From the NCBI GenBank assembly GCA_030596605.1, contig JAUVJI010000033.1, positions 1-35,310 of the forward strand: a stretch of DNA of 35,310 bases, written 5' to 3'. The first letter of the stretch is position 1. Every line of letters starts with the position of its first letter. Under the pieces are notes generated by a model. That model did not search any database. It was given only the letters and a program-made list of their open reading frames with translations, and had not been told where the DNA came from. This document shows positions 8,774 to 17,035 of this stretch, in pieces. Both the position numbers and the translations under genes were made by a program. The stretch is from Bacteroidales bacterium. GTDB taxonomy: Bacteria; Bacteroidota; Bacteroidia; Bacteroidales; JAADJA01.

Positions 8774-8804
8774 CAAAAGTACTTGTTTTTTTTAATTAAA
8801 CAAG
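8774..8804 (-). promoter_or_regulatory. Promoter of tRNA-Glu
   Basis: On the minus strand CTTG (ending at plus 8801) is followed by exactly 19 nt and then TACTTTTG (plus 8774-8781). This is a full match to the Bacteroidota vegetative consensus TTG-N19-TAnnTTTG. Transcription would start about 35 nt before the tRNA. Confidence 0.75.
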
Positions 8805-8881
8805 AGAGAAATACAAAAATTTGAAAAAATATTTCACCCTGATTAAACCAACCCTAACCGATTATAAGAAATCCTTGGGTA

Positions 8882-9565
8882 CTAATCAAGATCGGCCTGG
8901 AACTTAAATCCTAAACGTTTTCCAGTTTTCATATGCAATGAATCTACGGCGGAAATAAACTCCTGCACTGATACAACTTTTACATTTTCGTATGGAGGGG
9001 TTAGCAAGTCAAAGTTAATGGTATAATAAATAGAAGATTCCAGGATATCACATGCTTTATCCGTATCCATTTTTGAATTGCCAAAACTGTTGTATAAAAA
9101 ACCTATTTCTCTTTTTCCCTCCACAAAATAGTGCATATCCTTATTGATAAATAAACGGCCTATTAGATACCCTACATCATTTAACCTGTTATATTTGAAT
9201 GAATCACTTAAAAAATTGTAAATACATATTATACCACAATACGACCTGTCTTTATCTTCCTGTATATAGGGTGTTTTCATTACTTCATGGTCCCTCGGAA
9301 ATTCAAATATATTGGAATGCATCATAAAAACCAGGGTATCACCGGCAAACTTTAATTCAGCTTCAAACTCGCTTCTGTCCTTATAAGTAAAAGGAATTTT
9401 TTTCGCTTCATCTGAATTAATTAATTCATACTGCTCTCCCAGGTATTTCATTCCCTCTTTCAAAAGATTAAGGGAATCAAGGGTTTTATTATAAACGAGT
9501 TGTTTAAGGGTAGCTTTTTTTACCAGTGAAGTGAATAGTTCAGTGGTTTTTTTTTGGTCTTTCAT
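8882..9565 (-). CDS. Conserved hypothetical protein downstream of porT
   Basis: I do not recognise this 227-residue protein. It has no signal peptide and no membrane segment. It is mixed alpha/beta in appearance, with a conspicuous central block (FAGDTLVFMMHSNIFEFP, then YCGIICIYNFLSD) and a C-terminal part ending GKRLGFKFQADLD. The frame extends to a TTG at 9583 that would overlap porT. The ATG at 9565 (MKDQKKT) lies 10 nt after the porT stop and is preferred. The tight spacing suggests co-transcription with porT; whether it contributes to type IX secretion is unknown. Confidence 0.7.
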   Translation of the reverse strand: MKDQKKTTELFTSLVKKATLKQLVYNKTLDSLNLLKEGMKYLGEQYELINSDEAKKIPFTYKDRSEFEAELKFAGDTLVFMMHSNIFEFPRDHEVMKTPYIQEDKDRSYCGIICIYNFLSDSFKYNRLNDVGYLIGRLFINKDMHYFVEGKREIGFLYNSFGNSKMDTDKACDILESSIYYTINFDLLTPPYENVKVVSVQEFISAVDSLHMKTGKRLGFKFQADLD

Positions 9566-9575
9566 AAAACAAAAT

Positions 9576-10346
9576 TTATTCAAAAGTAAAGGAAAGCTGC
9601 CATATCTTTGAGGAAAGCTTATCTATACCGTCGGTATAAATATTATCCTCCCTTTTAAGGTTATCAAACATACCGTACGACATTTTTATTTCAGTACCGA
9701 ATTTAAACCACTCAAAATAAAAATCAAATCCCACTCCCAATTCATAATACAGATCATTCCTTTTAAGCTTCACCTGTACAATACCGGCATCTTTTCTCTT
9801 TTTAGCCTGCGATGCAAGGTCAATCCTGTAATTGAAACCTCCTAACACATATGCCCTGAAGTTATTCAGTCTTTTTGATTTATATTTTATATGCAATGGA
9901 AACTCAACAAAGGTTGAAGGTATATCTTTCCTGATACTGACAAACATAGTACTATCACCTCGGTATTTTAAAATATTATAGTCGAGGTAACGCTGCCCAA
10001 AGCTTAGGGATGGTATAAACCGGAGGTCAAAATAATTTCCCAATCGTAAATTACCAACAATTCCAACAGTAAAACCGATGGTTGGATCATGTTCAATAGA
10101 ATAAAGCATTGCTGAATCAGCAGATATTTCCCCTGCCTGAATTGAATCAAACATGGTGTATTGAAGGCCTTCGATGGGTTTAATAGCAAAGTGCATCTGG
10201 TTCGCGGCGAGAATAAAACCAAAATGATACTTCGAATAATCGTAAATGGGCATATTTTCCACTTTACGTCTTTGTGCAGAAACATCACTTGGAAACAATA
10301 TAACCAGGGTGGTAATCGCTATTAAAAAAACTTTAACTAACCTCAA
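9576..10346 (-). CDS. porT: PorT-family outer-membrane beta-barrel protein (type IX secretion)
   Basis: This 256-residue protein has a signal peptide (residues 1-24, ending VSA-Q) and a beta-barrel rich in aromatic-ended strands. The blocks YHFGFILAANQMHF, GNYFDLRFIPSLSFGQRYL, STFVEFPLHIKYKSKRLNN, DLYYELGVGFDFY and the terminal LSFTFE resemble PorT, a membrane protein needed for type IX secretion and gliding in Porphyromonas and Flavobacterium. The C-terminal Phe fits an outer-membrane protein. A generic outer-membrane barrel is the alternative, though the block order favours PorT. The T9SS cargo-like gene at the right edge of the window is consistent with a working system. Confidence 0.85.
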   Translation of the reverse strand: MRLVKVFLIAITTLVILFPSDVSAQRRKVENMPIYDYSKYHFGFILAANQMHFAIKPIEGLQYTMFDSIQAGEISADSAMLYSIEHDPTIGFTVGIVGNLRLGNYFDLRFIPSLSFGQRYLDYNILKYRGDSTMFVSIRKDIPSTFVEFPLHIKYKSKRLNNFRAYVLGGFNYRIDLASQAKKRKDAGIVQVKLKRNDLYYELGVGFDFYFEWFKFGTEIKMSYGMFDNLKREDNIYTDGIDKLSSKIWQLSFTFE

Positions 10347-10401
10347 AGATTTACTTTTTATTGATAATTAATAACGGGTGTTATACTTATTTATTTTCGC
10401 G

Positions 10402-10409
10402 CAAATTTA
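10402..10409 (-). promoter_or_regulatory. Predicted -7 element for porT
   Basis: TAAATTTG on the minus strand lies 56 nt upstream of the porT ATG. The nearest TTG is 22 nt further upstream, longer than the preferred spacing. Confidence 0.4.
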
Positions 10410-10456
10410 TATATAATTTATTCAAAATTGACAATGCTTCAGTATCGAAGCAGTAT

Positions 10457-11467
10457 TCAATTAAATTTCAATTTAATAGTCTCATTCAATAATTGTTGCC
10501 TGTCAACAGGAACAACACCTACTTTTTCACAAACCAAACCTCCAGCCAGGTTAGAAACAGCAGCCAGTATTAATGGATCTACCTTTACCGCAAGACATAA
10601 TGAAGCTATGCTTATTACGGTATCACCGGCTCCGGAAACATCTGAAATTGACCTGACAATAGAAGGAAAAATATGGGTGCTTTTTTCTCCATTATTTTCA
10701 TAATCAATAAAAACACCATCTTCCGACATTGTTAGTAAAACAATATTCGTATTAAGTAACGATTTTAAACCGGAAACAGCTTTCTTTAATGCTTCATCTG
10801 ACTTGTGATTAAAATCGACTTTAAGCCCTTCCTTTAATTCTTTAAGATTTGGTTTAAACAGGGTAACATTTTTATAAGCTGTAAAATTTCGTTTCTTAGG
10901 GTCAACTGCAACAGGGATATTTTGATTCATCGCTATTTCTACAACCATTTCTATAACTTCCTCCGAAATTACCCCTTTATCATAATCCTGAAAAATGATT
11001 ACATCGATAGAATTTTCATCAAGGATGTTTTTAAACCGTTCAATAAGCGCTATTTGTTCTTCCTCAATCAATGGCTTTTCTGATTCTTCATCAACCCTGA
11101 GCATCTGAACTTTATTTCCTATTACCCTGAACTTGGTGGTTGTTTTCCGGTCTTTACTTTTTATTATTCCAAGAGTTTCCATTCCCTGTTCTTCAAGCAG
11201 GCCAACAAATTCCGTCCCTTTCTGATCATTTCCTACAACAGAACAAAGAATGGGGTTTGCTCCCATCGCTTTGATATTTAAAGCTACATTAGCAGCGCCA
11301 CCAAGACGGCTTTCACGTTTGCTGACAGATACAACAGGGACAGGAGCCTCTGGTGATATACGTTCAACTTTACCCCACAAATACGAGTCAACCATTACAT
11401 CACCAATAATCAGCACATTCAAATCATTGAATGTCTCAAAAAGTTTAATAAAGTATTCTTTGGTCAT
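10457..11467 (-). CDS. rfaE1: D-glycero-beta-D-manno-heptose-7-phosphate kinase
   Basis: This 336-residue PfkB/ribokinase-family kinase phosphorylates heptose 7-phosphate at C1 in ADP-heptose synthesis for LPS. Near the N-terminus it has the block VLIIGDVMVDSYLWGKVERI followed by SPEAPVPV and then RLGGAANVA, which is diagnostic for RfaE domain I. The catalytic DVSGAGDT motif lies at about residues 276-283. The frame reaches a TTG at 11491, but that codon is inside a predicted -7 element, so the ATG at 11467 is used. It is the single-domain form. The adenylyltransferase partner is a separate gene at 23365-23853. Confidence 0.92.
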   Translation of the reverse strand: MTKEYFIKLFETFNDLNVLIIGDVMVDSYLWGKVERISPEAPVPVVSVSKRESRLGGAANVALNIKAMGANPILCSVVGNDQKGTEFVGLLEEQGMETLGIIKSKDRKTTTKFRVIGNKVQMLRVDEESEKPLIEEEQIALIERFKNILDENSIDVIIFQDYDKGVISEEVIEMVVEIAMNQNIPVAVDPKKRNFTAYKNVTLFKPNLKELKEGLKVDFNHKSDEALKKAVSGLKSLLNTNIVLLTMSEDGVFIDYENNGEKSTHIFPSIVRSISDVSGAGDTVISIASLCLAVKVDPLILAAVSNLAGGLVCEKVGVVPVDRQQLLNETIKLKFN

Positions 11468-11488
11468 TCTTGAGCAATCTAAGGTTAG

Positions 11489-11496
11489 CAAAATTA
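11489..11496 (-). promoter_or_regulatory. Predicted -7 element for rfaE1
   Basis: TAATTTTG on the minus strand matches TAnnTTTG and lies 21 nt before the chosen ATG. No good -33 element was found at 19 nt. Confidence 0.4.
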
Positions 11497-11599
11497 GTGA
11501 ATTAGATTTAATATATCTGTTAATCGTAAAATATATCGAGATATTATTGGGTGCTCAACTTAATAAAAAAAACATGAAAGGTCAATAACATATAAAATA

Positions 11600-12811
11600 T
11601 CAGGATAACTCAGCAAGGGTGTTCTTGATCCTTCTTACAGCTTCGAGCAAATTTTCTGTTGAAGTAGCATATGAGAACCTTACGCAATTAGGATTTCCGA
11701 ATGCCGCTCCCGGAACTACAGCTACATGTGCCTTTTCCAGTAAGAGCATACAAAAATCTACGTCGTTATTTATTGTAATGCTTCCATTCGATTTCCCGAA
11801 AAAGTCGGCTACATTGGCAAAAATGTAAAAGGCCCCGTCTGGTAAATTAGACTTTATTCCAGGAATAGCATCCAGTTTTTCTGCCAATAACTCCCTCCTT
11901 TGTTTAAACGTAGTTATCATCTCCTCCATTTCTTTTGACGAACATGGAGCTATCTTAACAGCTTTTAACGATGCAAGCTGCGAAATTGAGGAGGCTCCGG
12001 ATGTAATCTGTCCCTGTAGTTTATCACACGCTTTTGCGATTTCCAGAGAAGCAGCCATATAACCGATCCTCCAGCCGGTCATGGCAAATCCTTTTGATAC
12101 TCCATTTATAGTAATAACCCTCTCTTTGACGGATTCAAACTGTGCTATACTTTCATGTTTACCGGTATAATTGATATGTTCGTAGATTTCATCGGAAATA
12201 ATAAAAATACTTTCATGTTTTGCTAAAACATCTGCGATACCGGCCAATTCCTCTTTTGTATAAACTGATCCGGATGGATTATTTGGTGAATTAAATAAAA
12301 AAACTTTTGTTTTGGGTGTTATGGCTGCTTCTACCTGTTCGGGAGTAGCTTTAAAATTCTGATCAACCGATGTCGGAATAACCACCATTTTTCCTTCGGC
12401 AAGTTTTATCATCTCAGGATAAGATACCCAATATGGGGCAGGAACGATAACCTCATCCCCCGGATTTACAAGGCACAATAAAGCATTGGCGATAGATTGC
12501 TTGGCGCCATTCGATACGACAATATTCTGAAAAATGTAGTTCAATCCATTGTCATTTTTAAATTTTTCGGCAATTGCTTCCCTCAATTCCTGTATTCCGG
12601 CTACAGGCGTATAATGGGTTTGGTTTTCATCAATGGCCTCTTTGGCAGCATCCTTAATGCATTCAGGTGTATTGAAATCAGGTTCGCCGATGCTCAAGTT
12701 GATCACATTTTTTCCTTGCGCCTTCAACTCGCGGCTTTTCCGTGTCATCTGCAAGGTAGCAGATTCGGATAAATTTCTAATTCTGTCAGATAGAATATTC
12801 ATACTTTGCAT
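11600..12811 (-). CDS. aspC: Aspartate aminotransferase, PLP-dependent class I
   Basis: This 403-residue cytoplasmic aminotransferase interconverts aspartate and 2-oxoglutarate with oxaloacetate and glutamate. Class I hallmarks are in order: NLSIGEPDFNTP (about 38-49), Y67 in THYTPVAG, NSPNNPSG (174-181), D207 of ISDEIYEH and the Schiff-base lysine K240 in GVSKGFAMTGWRIGY. The C-terminal Arg of CVRFSYA should bind the alpha-carboxylate. The length is typical. Two ATGs are possible, 12811 and 12802; homologues usually begin near the second. Specificity within the family (aspartate, or aspartate/prephenate) is inferred. It is transcribed from its own promoter ahead of rfaE1. Confidence 0.9.
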   Translation of the reverse strand: MQSMNILSDRIRNLSESATLQMTRKSRELKAQGKNVINLSIGEPDFNTPECIKDAAKEAIDENQTHYTPVAGIQELREAIAEKFKNDNGLNYIFQNIVVSNGAKQSIANALLCLVNPGDEVIVPAPYWVSYPEMIKLAEGKMVVIPTSVDQNFKATPEQVEAAITPKTKVFLFNSPNNPSGSVYTKEELAGIADVLAKHESIFIISDEIYEHINYTGKHESIAQFESVKERVITINGVSKGFAMTGWRIGYMAASLEIAKACDKLQGQITSGASSISQLASLKAVKIAPCSSKEMEEMITTFKQRRELLAEKLDAIPGIKSNLPDGAFYIFANVADFFGKSNGSITINNDVDFCMLLLEKAHVAVVPGAAFGNPNCVRFSYATSTENLLEAVRRIKNTLAELS

Positions 12812-12827
12812 TTTAAAATATGGGGAG

Positions 12828-12859
12828 CAAATATAATTATTTTAAAAGTTTAGAATCAA
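12828..12859 (-). promoter_or_regulatory. Promoter of the aspartate aminotransferase gene
   Basis: On the minus strand TTG (plus 12857-12859) is followed by 21 nt and TATATTTG (plus 12828-12835). The predicted transcription start leaves a leader of only about 13 nt before the ATG at 12811. Confidence 0.5.
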
Positions 12860-12960
12860 TATATATAAGCGCAATACAAAAAATTCAGATATTTGTCACT
12901 ATCCGGAATATGTTATATCTGATATTTGAAAAGGTTTCAATAGCAAATAATAAATTCTTA

Positions 12961-13010
12961 ACACCTTAGCGATCTTAGCGAAAATATTTTGCGACCTTTG
13001 CGTGAAAATA
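12961..13010 (+). repeat. CTTAGCG/CTTTGCG short dispersed repeat
   Basis: The stretch contains CTTAGCG-ATCTTAGCG-AAAAT-ATTTTGCG-ACCTTTGCG-TGAAAAT, i.e. a 9-nt unit repeated about four times. It is related to the copies at 6221-6254 and inside 33660-33740. It directly precedes the TTG start of the next gene. Confidence 0.5.
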
Positions 13011-13019
13011 ATTACATAA

Positions 13020-13688
13020 TTGGCTCATAATATAACATATACAAGATTATATTCAAGGAGATTAATTTCCATTTTTATCTGTATATTAGTTCTAACATCC
13101 ATAGTATCAGCTCAAAGTAAAAGATCAGGATCCAATTTGGGTAAAATAAGCTGCCCTGAAAAATGGTGGGTGATCTTCCATCCTTTCATTGCGAAAAAAA
13201 CTTATCAAATAACCCGTTATGTCCGATCAGTGGCTGATAGCGTAAAAAAAACCAACATCCTTGATGGCGATATCAACGGCGGGCAGGTGGATGCTTTTAA
13301 ACATTCATACTGGATGGCAACCTTGTCACAAAATATAAAATGGAAGAAAGCACTGAAACTTGGTAAAGCGCACGAGAAAGGGAATTATAAATCGCACAAA
13401 AAAGGTATTAGAAAAGGAATAAAAGAAACGCATGATAAGATCAGCTCGGAAATGGATATGTGGAATAACCATCGGGGAATTAAAATAGGAGGGAAATACG
13501 AAGAATCATCCAGAATAGTTATCAAACAAATAGTAATTGATTCCATCCAAGCCGGGGTTATGCGTATCATAAAGAAAAACTCTTCAGGAAAATATTTGGA
13601 TTGCGAGGGTAATATTATTCCTCCTGACAGCTTAAATGGAAAATGGGAGAATAACAAATGCCTTGTACCGTCGGATCATGATAATTAA
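13020..13688 (+). CDS. Secreted DUF6973-like protein
   Basis: This protein of about 222 residues has a hydrophobic signal segment (residues 14-31, ending IVSA-Q) and a helical domain with QVDAFKHSYWMATLSQ, LGKAHEKGNY and ISSEMDMWNNHRGI. These blocks recall DUF6973 ('AFRHaxW...AHE...MDxhNN'), a family of unknown function with conserved His and Asn residues that may form a site. The only start before the signal peptide is TTG at 13020 (no ATG in frame), and a repetitive element abuts it, so the original 5' end may have been changed. No operon partner; the convergent antitoxin gene lies downstream. Confidence 0.7.
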   Translation: MAHNITYTRLYSRRLISIFICILVLTSIVSAQSKRSGSNLGKISCPEKWWVIFHPFIAKKTYQITRYVRSVADSVKKTNILDGDINGGQVDAFKHSYWMATLSQNIKWKKALKLGKAHEKGNYKSHKKGIRKGIKETHDKISSEMDMWNNHRGIKIGGKYEESSRIVIKQIVIDSIQAGVMRIIKKNSSGKYLDCEGNIIPPDSLNGKWENNKCLVPSDHDN

Positions 13689-13700
13689 TTGATCTCGGCT

Positions 13701-13859
13701 TCAAGTCTGCCGAACTACCCTGACCAAACTAATTAACCGAATTAATGTGGCAGGAATGGTAACCCACAAAACAAGGAGGAAAAAAAGTGTATTATAAGCC
13801 ACAATTGGTATTATATCAACAGCGATTTGGTGAGGATATTGGAAGGGTAGTTTTGTCAT
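13701..13859 (-). CDS. Short ORF coupled to the HicB-like gene; possible decayed HicA
   Basis: A 52-codon frame starts with an ATG that overlaps the HicB-like stop as ATGA, the usual junction for a HicA toxin partner. Its first residues, MTKLPFQ, recall HicA beginnings, and VTIPATLIRL faintly recalls the HicA 'xTIPxH' strand. The invariant His of the 'GSHxxx' motif and most of the domain are absent and the middle is hydrophobic. It may be a ruined hicA or chance coding. Confidence 0.25.
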   Translation of the reverse strand: MTKLPFQYPHQIAVDIIPIVAYNTLFFLLVLWVTIPATLIRLISLVRVVRQT

Positions 13860-14059
13860 GCTGCAAAAACCTCTTCTTTGATATAACGCAAACGCACTAC
13901 TTTAGGTGGATCAACTTCAAAATGGCAATGAATATCCTTCCTTATGTTTTGTTTCAATTCTACCATTGTTTCACCCTCTGTGAAAATTGAATATCCCAAA
14001 GCTTTTGTTTCATATCCTCCTTCAGGAAATTCTTCGACAATAAAAATAATTTCTGTCAT
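13856..14059 (-). CDS. HicB-like antitoxin (small type)
   Basis: This 67-residue protein reads TEIIFIVEEFPEGGYETKAL followed by GYSIFTEGETMVELKQNIRK and ends HCHFE-PKVVRLRYIKEEVFAA. It matches the short HicB-like family often mislabelled as an oxoisovalerate dehydrogenase subunit and normally placed directly upstream of hicA. In type II systems HicB-like proteins inhibit the HicA mRNA interferase. The frame can be extended to 14104, but the ATG at 14059 matches the family start. It is oriented opposite to its neighbours. No intact toxin follows. Confidence 0.72.
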   Translation of the reverse strand: MTEIIFIVEEFPEGGYETKALGYSIFTEGETMVELKQNIRKDIHCHFEVDPPKVVRLRYIKEEVFAA

Positions 14060-14105
14060 TATTTTATTTTTTATGCAACAATACACGATTTTGGGCATTT
14101 TCATA

Positions 14106-14135
14106 TTGATTTATAGAAATTGAATTCTAACTTTG
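14106..14135 (+). promoter_or_regulatory. Promoter of mutS2
   Basis: TTG at 14106-14108, a 19-nt spacer, and TAACTTTG at 14128-14135 give a complete Bacteroidota promoter. The predicted leader to the mutS2 ATG is about 78 nt. Confidence 0.65.
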
Positions 14136-14182
14136 CACATTAAAACATTAACTTTAGGCACTCAAAGTACTCATAACTTTTC

Positions 14183-14214
14183 CCGTAGGGATGCCTACGG
14201 CAAGACATTTTTTT
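14183..14214 (+). promoter_or_regulatory. Leader hairpin of mutS2, terminator-like
   Basis: CCGTAGG-GATG-CCTACGG forms a perfect 7-bp stem with a 4-nt loop, and seven T residues follow at 14208-14214, just before the ATG at 14217. The 7-nt gap between stem and T-run is long for an intrinsic terminator. It may be an attenuator, a translation-affecting stem or a dispersed repeat. Confidence 0.5.
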
Positions 14215-14216
14215 CT

Positions 14217-16649
14217 ATGATCTATCCAAAAAACTTTGAACAAAAAATCGGTTTTGATTCGATCAGGCAAATGATCAAAGAGTTCTGTCTGAGTCCGATG
14301 GGTGAAAAGTATGTGGATAAGATCAGGTTTACTTCAAATTTCGAACTTCTTACTAAATTACTTACCCAGGTTGAAGAATTCGTACAACTTTTATCCATGG
14401 AGGGTAATTTCCCTTCATTTGACTATTTCGATCTAATACCTGAACTTACAAGGATAAAAATTGAAGGAACATGCATTGAACAGGAAAAATTATTCGACCT
14501 GAAATCATCCCTGACAACCATTCTGGAATGTGTTTCATATATAAGCAAACAGGAAGAAGGAAAATTTCTAACCTTACGTACGCTTACCGAACAGGTTGAG
14601 ATTGACCAGGAAATCATTTTTTACATAAAAAGAATTATTGATGAGAAAGGTAGCATAAAAGATTCAGCTTCAGCTAAGCTAAAGGACATACGAAAACAAC
14701 TGGCTTCAAAATTATCATCTATCGATAAAAGAATAAACTCAACGCTAAAACAAGCAAAAAAAGCAGGATTGGTAAATGCTGATGTAGAAGTGTCCATTCG
14801 GCAAGGGAGGTTGGTAATTCCTGTACCTGCTGCCTACAAACGACAGCTTAAAGGTTTTATACATGACCAGTCAGCGACAGGGCAAACCGTATACATTGAA
14901 CCGGAAGAAATATTTGATACCAATAACGAAATACGCGAACTCGAAGGTGCAGAAAGAAGGGAGATCATTCAAATTCTTAAGAACTTCACCATTTTTATTC
15001 GTCCACTTATCCCCTCTTTGCTGGAAGCATATAAATTCTTAGGATTGATTGACTTTATCAGGGCCAAGGCAAAATTTGCCATTAAAATAAACGGCATCAA
15101 ACCCAAAATTAATAATGAGCAAGGTTTCTCTTTAGAAAAAGCTGTCCATCCCCTATTATATATTTCACATCAAAAGCAGAGCAAACCGGTTATTCCGTTT
15201 GATATTGAACTGAATGAAGAACAGCGTATCCTGATCATATCCGGTCCCAATGCCGGAGGTAAATCAGTATGTTTGAAAACAATCGGATTGTTGCAATACA
15301 TGTTGCAGTGCGGATTTCTAATACCTGTGAAAGAAGGTTCCATTTCAGGAATCTTTCAAAAATTATTTATTGATATAGGCGATGAACAATCACTGGAAAA
15401 TGATCTCAGCACCTATAGTTCGCATTTGCTGAACATGAAACATTTTGTTTTGAATGCAAGCCCTCAAACACTCTTTCTGATCGATGAATTCGGAACAGGA
15501 ACAGAGCCTCAACTCGGAGGAGCCATTGCGGAGGCTATCCTTGAAAAGCTAAATGAGAAACAAGCATTTGGAGTAATTACAACTCACTATTCAAATCTAA
15601 AACTAATGGCAAGCGAAGGCAATGGAGTAGTAAATGGGGCCATGCTTTTCGATACCAAGGCCATGCAGCCGCTGTATTTATTAAGTATCGGCAAACTTGG
15701 GAGCTCTTTTGCATTTGAAATTGCACGGAAAATAGGATTTCCCAAAATTGTCCTTAAAAGAGCTGAGAAAAAGATCGGAATAAAACAACTTGATTTTGAC
15801 CAGCAATTACAACAATTAGAGGTTGAAAAAAAGGAACTGGAAAAAGAGCAGGAGAAGTTTCATGTAGCTGATGATTTCCTGAGTGAGATGATTGATAAAT
15901 ATGAATCATTGAGTAGCGAGATTGAATCTAAAAAGATTGAAATCCTTGAAAACGCCAAAAAAGAAGCTCTTCAATTAATAGAATCCTCCAACAAGCTGAT
16001 TGAAAATACCATTCGCGATATTAGGGAATCACAAGCTGAAAAGGAAAGGACGAAAACTCTCAGGAAAAAACTTTTAGAAAAGAAAGAGGAAATTAAAACC
16101 AAGGTTAAAAGAAAAGAGTTAAGTGTTAATAGGAATGAAGAAATCGAAAAGGTAAAAACAAAACAAAAAATATCATCCAAAATTAATATAGGTGATTTTG
16201 TTAGAATAATTGAACAGGATGTTAAGGGCGAAGTGCTGAAAATAACTGATGAAGATGTTATTGTTGGGTTTGGTTCAGTAACCCTTAAAACACAATTGAA
16301 AAAGGTTGAAAAACTTGATAAAAAAGAATCACAAAATATCAATAAACCTATCCGTAAAACAAAATACTCAGGTATCCTGAATGAGTTGAATGACAAAATG
16401 GCAAACTTCAAATTGCAACTTGATGTCAGGGGTAAACGAGGAGAAGAAGCCGTTGAAATGGTCAGGCAATATATTGACGATGCTATCTTGCTTAATATTA
16501 GAGAGGTTAAAATATTGCATGGCAAAGGCTATGGTATCCTGAGATCCATGATCCATGAGTATTTGCAAACTATTTCAGAAATCAAACAATATAAAGATGA
16601 ACATATCGAACGAGGAGGTCATGGGATCACAATAGTGATACTTAAGTGA
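14217..16649 (+). CDS. mutS2: Endonuclease MutS2 (Smr-domain MutS paralogue)
   Basis: This 810-residue ABC-type ATPase binds branched DNA and, in other bacteria, suppresses recombination or rescues collided ribosomes. Domains in order: MutS core/lever, Walker A GPNAGGKS at about 343-350, Walker B FLIDEFGTGTEP, and THYSNLK. A long charged coiled-coil at about 520-650 comes next, then a KOW-like strand region (GDFVRIIEQDVKGEV), and a C-terminal Smr nuclease domain with LDVRGKRGEEA and HGKGYGILR (about 735-810). The start MIYPKNFEQKIGFD is the usual Bacteroidota one. Longer readings from the TTG at 14133 would begin inside the promoter. Length is normal. Confidence 0.95.
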   Translation: MIYPKNFEQKIGFDSIRQMIKEFCLSPMGEKYVDKIRFTSNFELLTKLLTQVEEFVQLLSMEGNFPSFDYFDLIPELTRIKIEGTCIEQEKLFDLKSSLTTILECVSYISKQEEGKFLTLRTLTEQVEIDQEIIFYIKRIIDEKGSIKDSASAKLKDIRKQLASKLSSIDKRINSTLKQAKKAGLVNADVEVSIRQGRLVIPVPAAYKRQLKGFIHDQSATGQTVYIEPEEIFDTNNEIRELEGAERREIIQILKNFTIFIRPLIPSLLEAYKFLGLIDFIRAKAKFAIKINGIKPKINNEQGFSLEKAVHPLLYISHQKQSKPVIPFDIELNEEQRILIISGPNAGGKSVCLKTIGLLQYMLQCGFLIPVKEGSISGIFQKLFIDIGDEQSLENDLSTYSSHLLNMKHFVLNASPQTLFLIDEFGTGTEPQLGGAIAEAILEKLNEKQAFGVITTHYSNLKLMASEGNGVVNGAMLFDTKAMQPLYLLSIGKLGSSFAFEIARKIGFPKIVLKRAEKKIGIKQLDFDQQLQQLEVEKKELEKEQEKFHVADDFLSEMIDKYESLSSEIESKKIEILENAKKEALQLIESSNKLIENTIRDIRESQAEKERTKTLRKKLLEKKEEIKTKVKRKELSVNRNEEIEKVKTKQKISSKINIGDFVRIIEQDVKGEVLKITDEDVIVGFGSVTLKTQLKKVEKLDKKESQNINKPIRKTKYSGILNELNDKMANFKLQLDVRGKRGEEAVEMVRQYIDDAILLNIREVKILHGKGYGILRSMIHEYLQTISEIKQYKDEHIERGGHGITIVILK

Positions 16650-16705
16650 TATGGTGGCATCATAATTGATACAGTCATTCCCTAAATTTTCAAAGTAAGT
16701 TTTTT

Positions 16706-17035
16706 ATGATTGAGACGTCTAAACCATTGCATTTAAATTATCCGAATTTTGATAAGGTGATCAATAAATCAACTATTCTGGTAGATTTTTGGGCTGAATG
16801 GTGTGCTCCCTGTAAGGTACAGGATCCAATACTTGAAGATGTTGCAGGAGAATTAAACGGGAAAGTACTTGTCGGAAAAGTAAATGTGGATGATAATCGC
16901 ACATTAGCAACAAATTACGGGATCATGAACATACCCACCATGATATTGTTTAAAAATGGTAAGAAATTGCATCAATTTGTTGGTGTGCAAAGCAAAGAGA
17001 TAATTATTAATATAATTAAAAAATTTGTAACATGA
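16706..17035 (+). CDS. Thioredoxin with CAPC active site
   Basis: This 109-residue cytoplasmic thioredoxin has [10 protein letters not shown] with redox cysteines C33 and C36, the cis-proline segment [12 protein letters not shown], and a final helix. The usual Gly between the cysteines is Ala, which is seen in other bacterial thioredoxins. The stop overlaps the ATG of the next thioredoxin gene (ATGA), pointing to a coupled operon with the membrane-anchored thioredoxin and the DUF6132 gene. Its start is the first ATG, 56 nt after mutS2. Confidence 0.9.
   Translation: MIETSKPLHLNYPNFDKVINKSTILVDFWAEWCAPCKVQDPILEDVAGELNGKVLVGKVNVDDNRTLATNYGIMNIPTMILFKNGKKLHQFVGVQSKEIIINIIKKFVT

Noticed and set aside
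10428..10703. 91-codon plus-strand ORF
   Set aside because: Antisense to the end of rfaE1, whose catalytic motif lies in this interval.
13787..13990. 67-codon plus-strand ORF
   Set aside because: Mostly antisense to the HicB-like gene, which has recognisable family sequence.
14133..14216. Extended mutS2 start at TTG 14133
   Set aside because: The TTG is inside the predicted -7 element, and the ATG at 14217 gives the usual family N-terminus.
15971..16525. 184-codon minus-strand ORF within mutS2
   Set aside because: Antisense shadow of the MutS2 coiled-coil region, with a low-complexity Ser/Phe/Leu composition.
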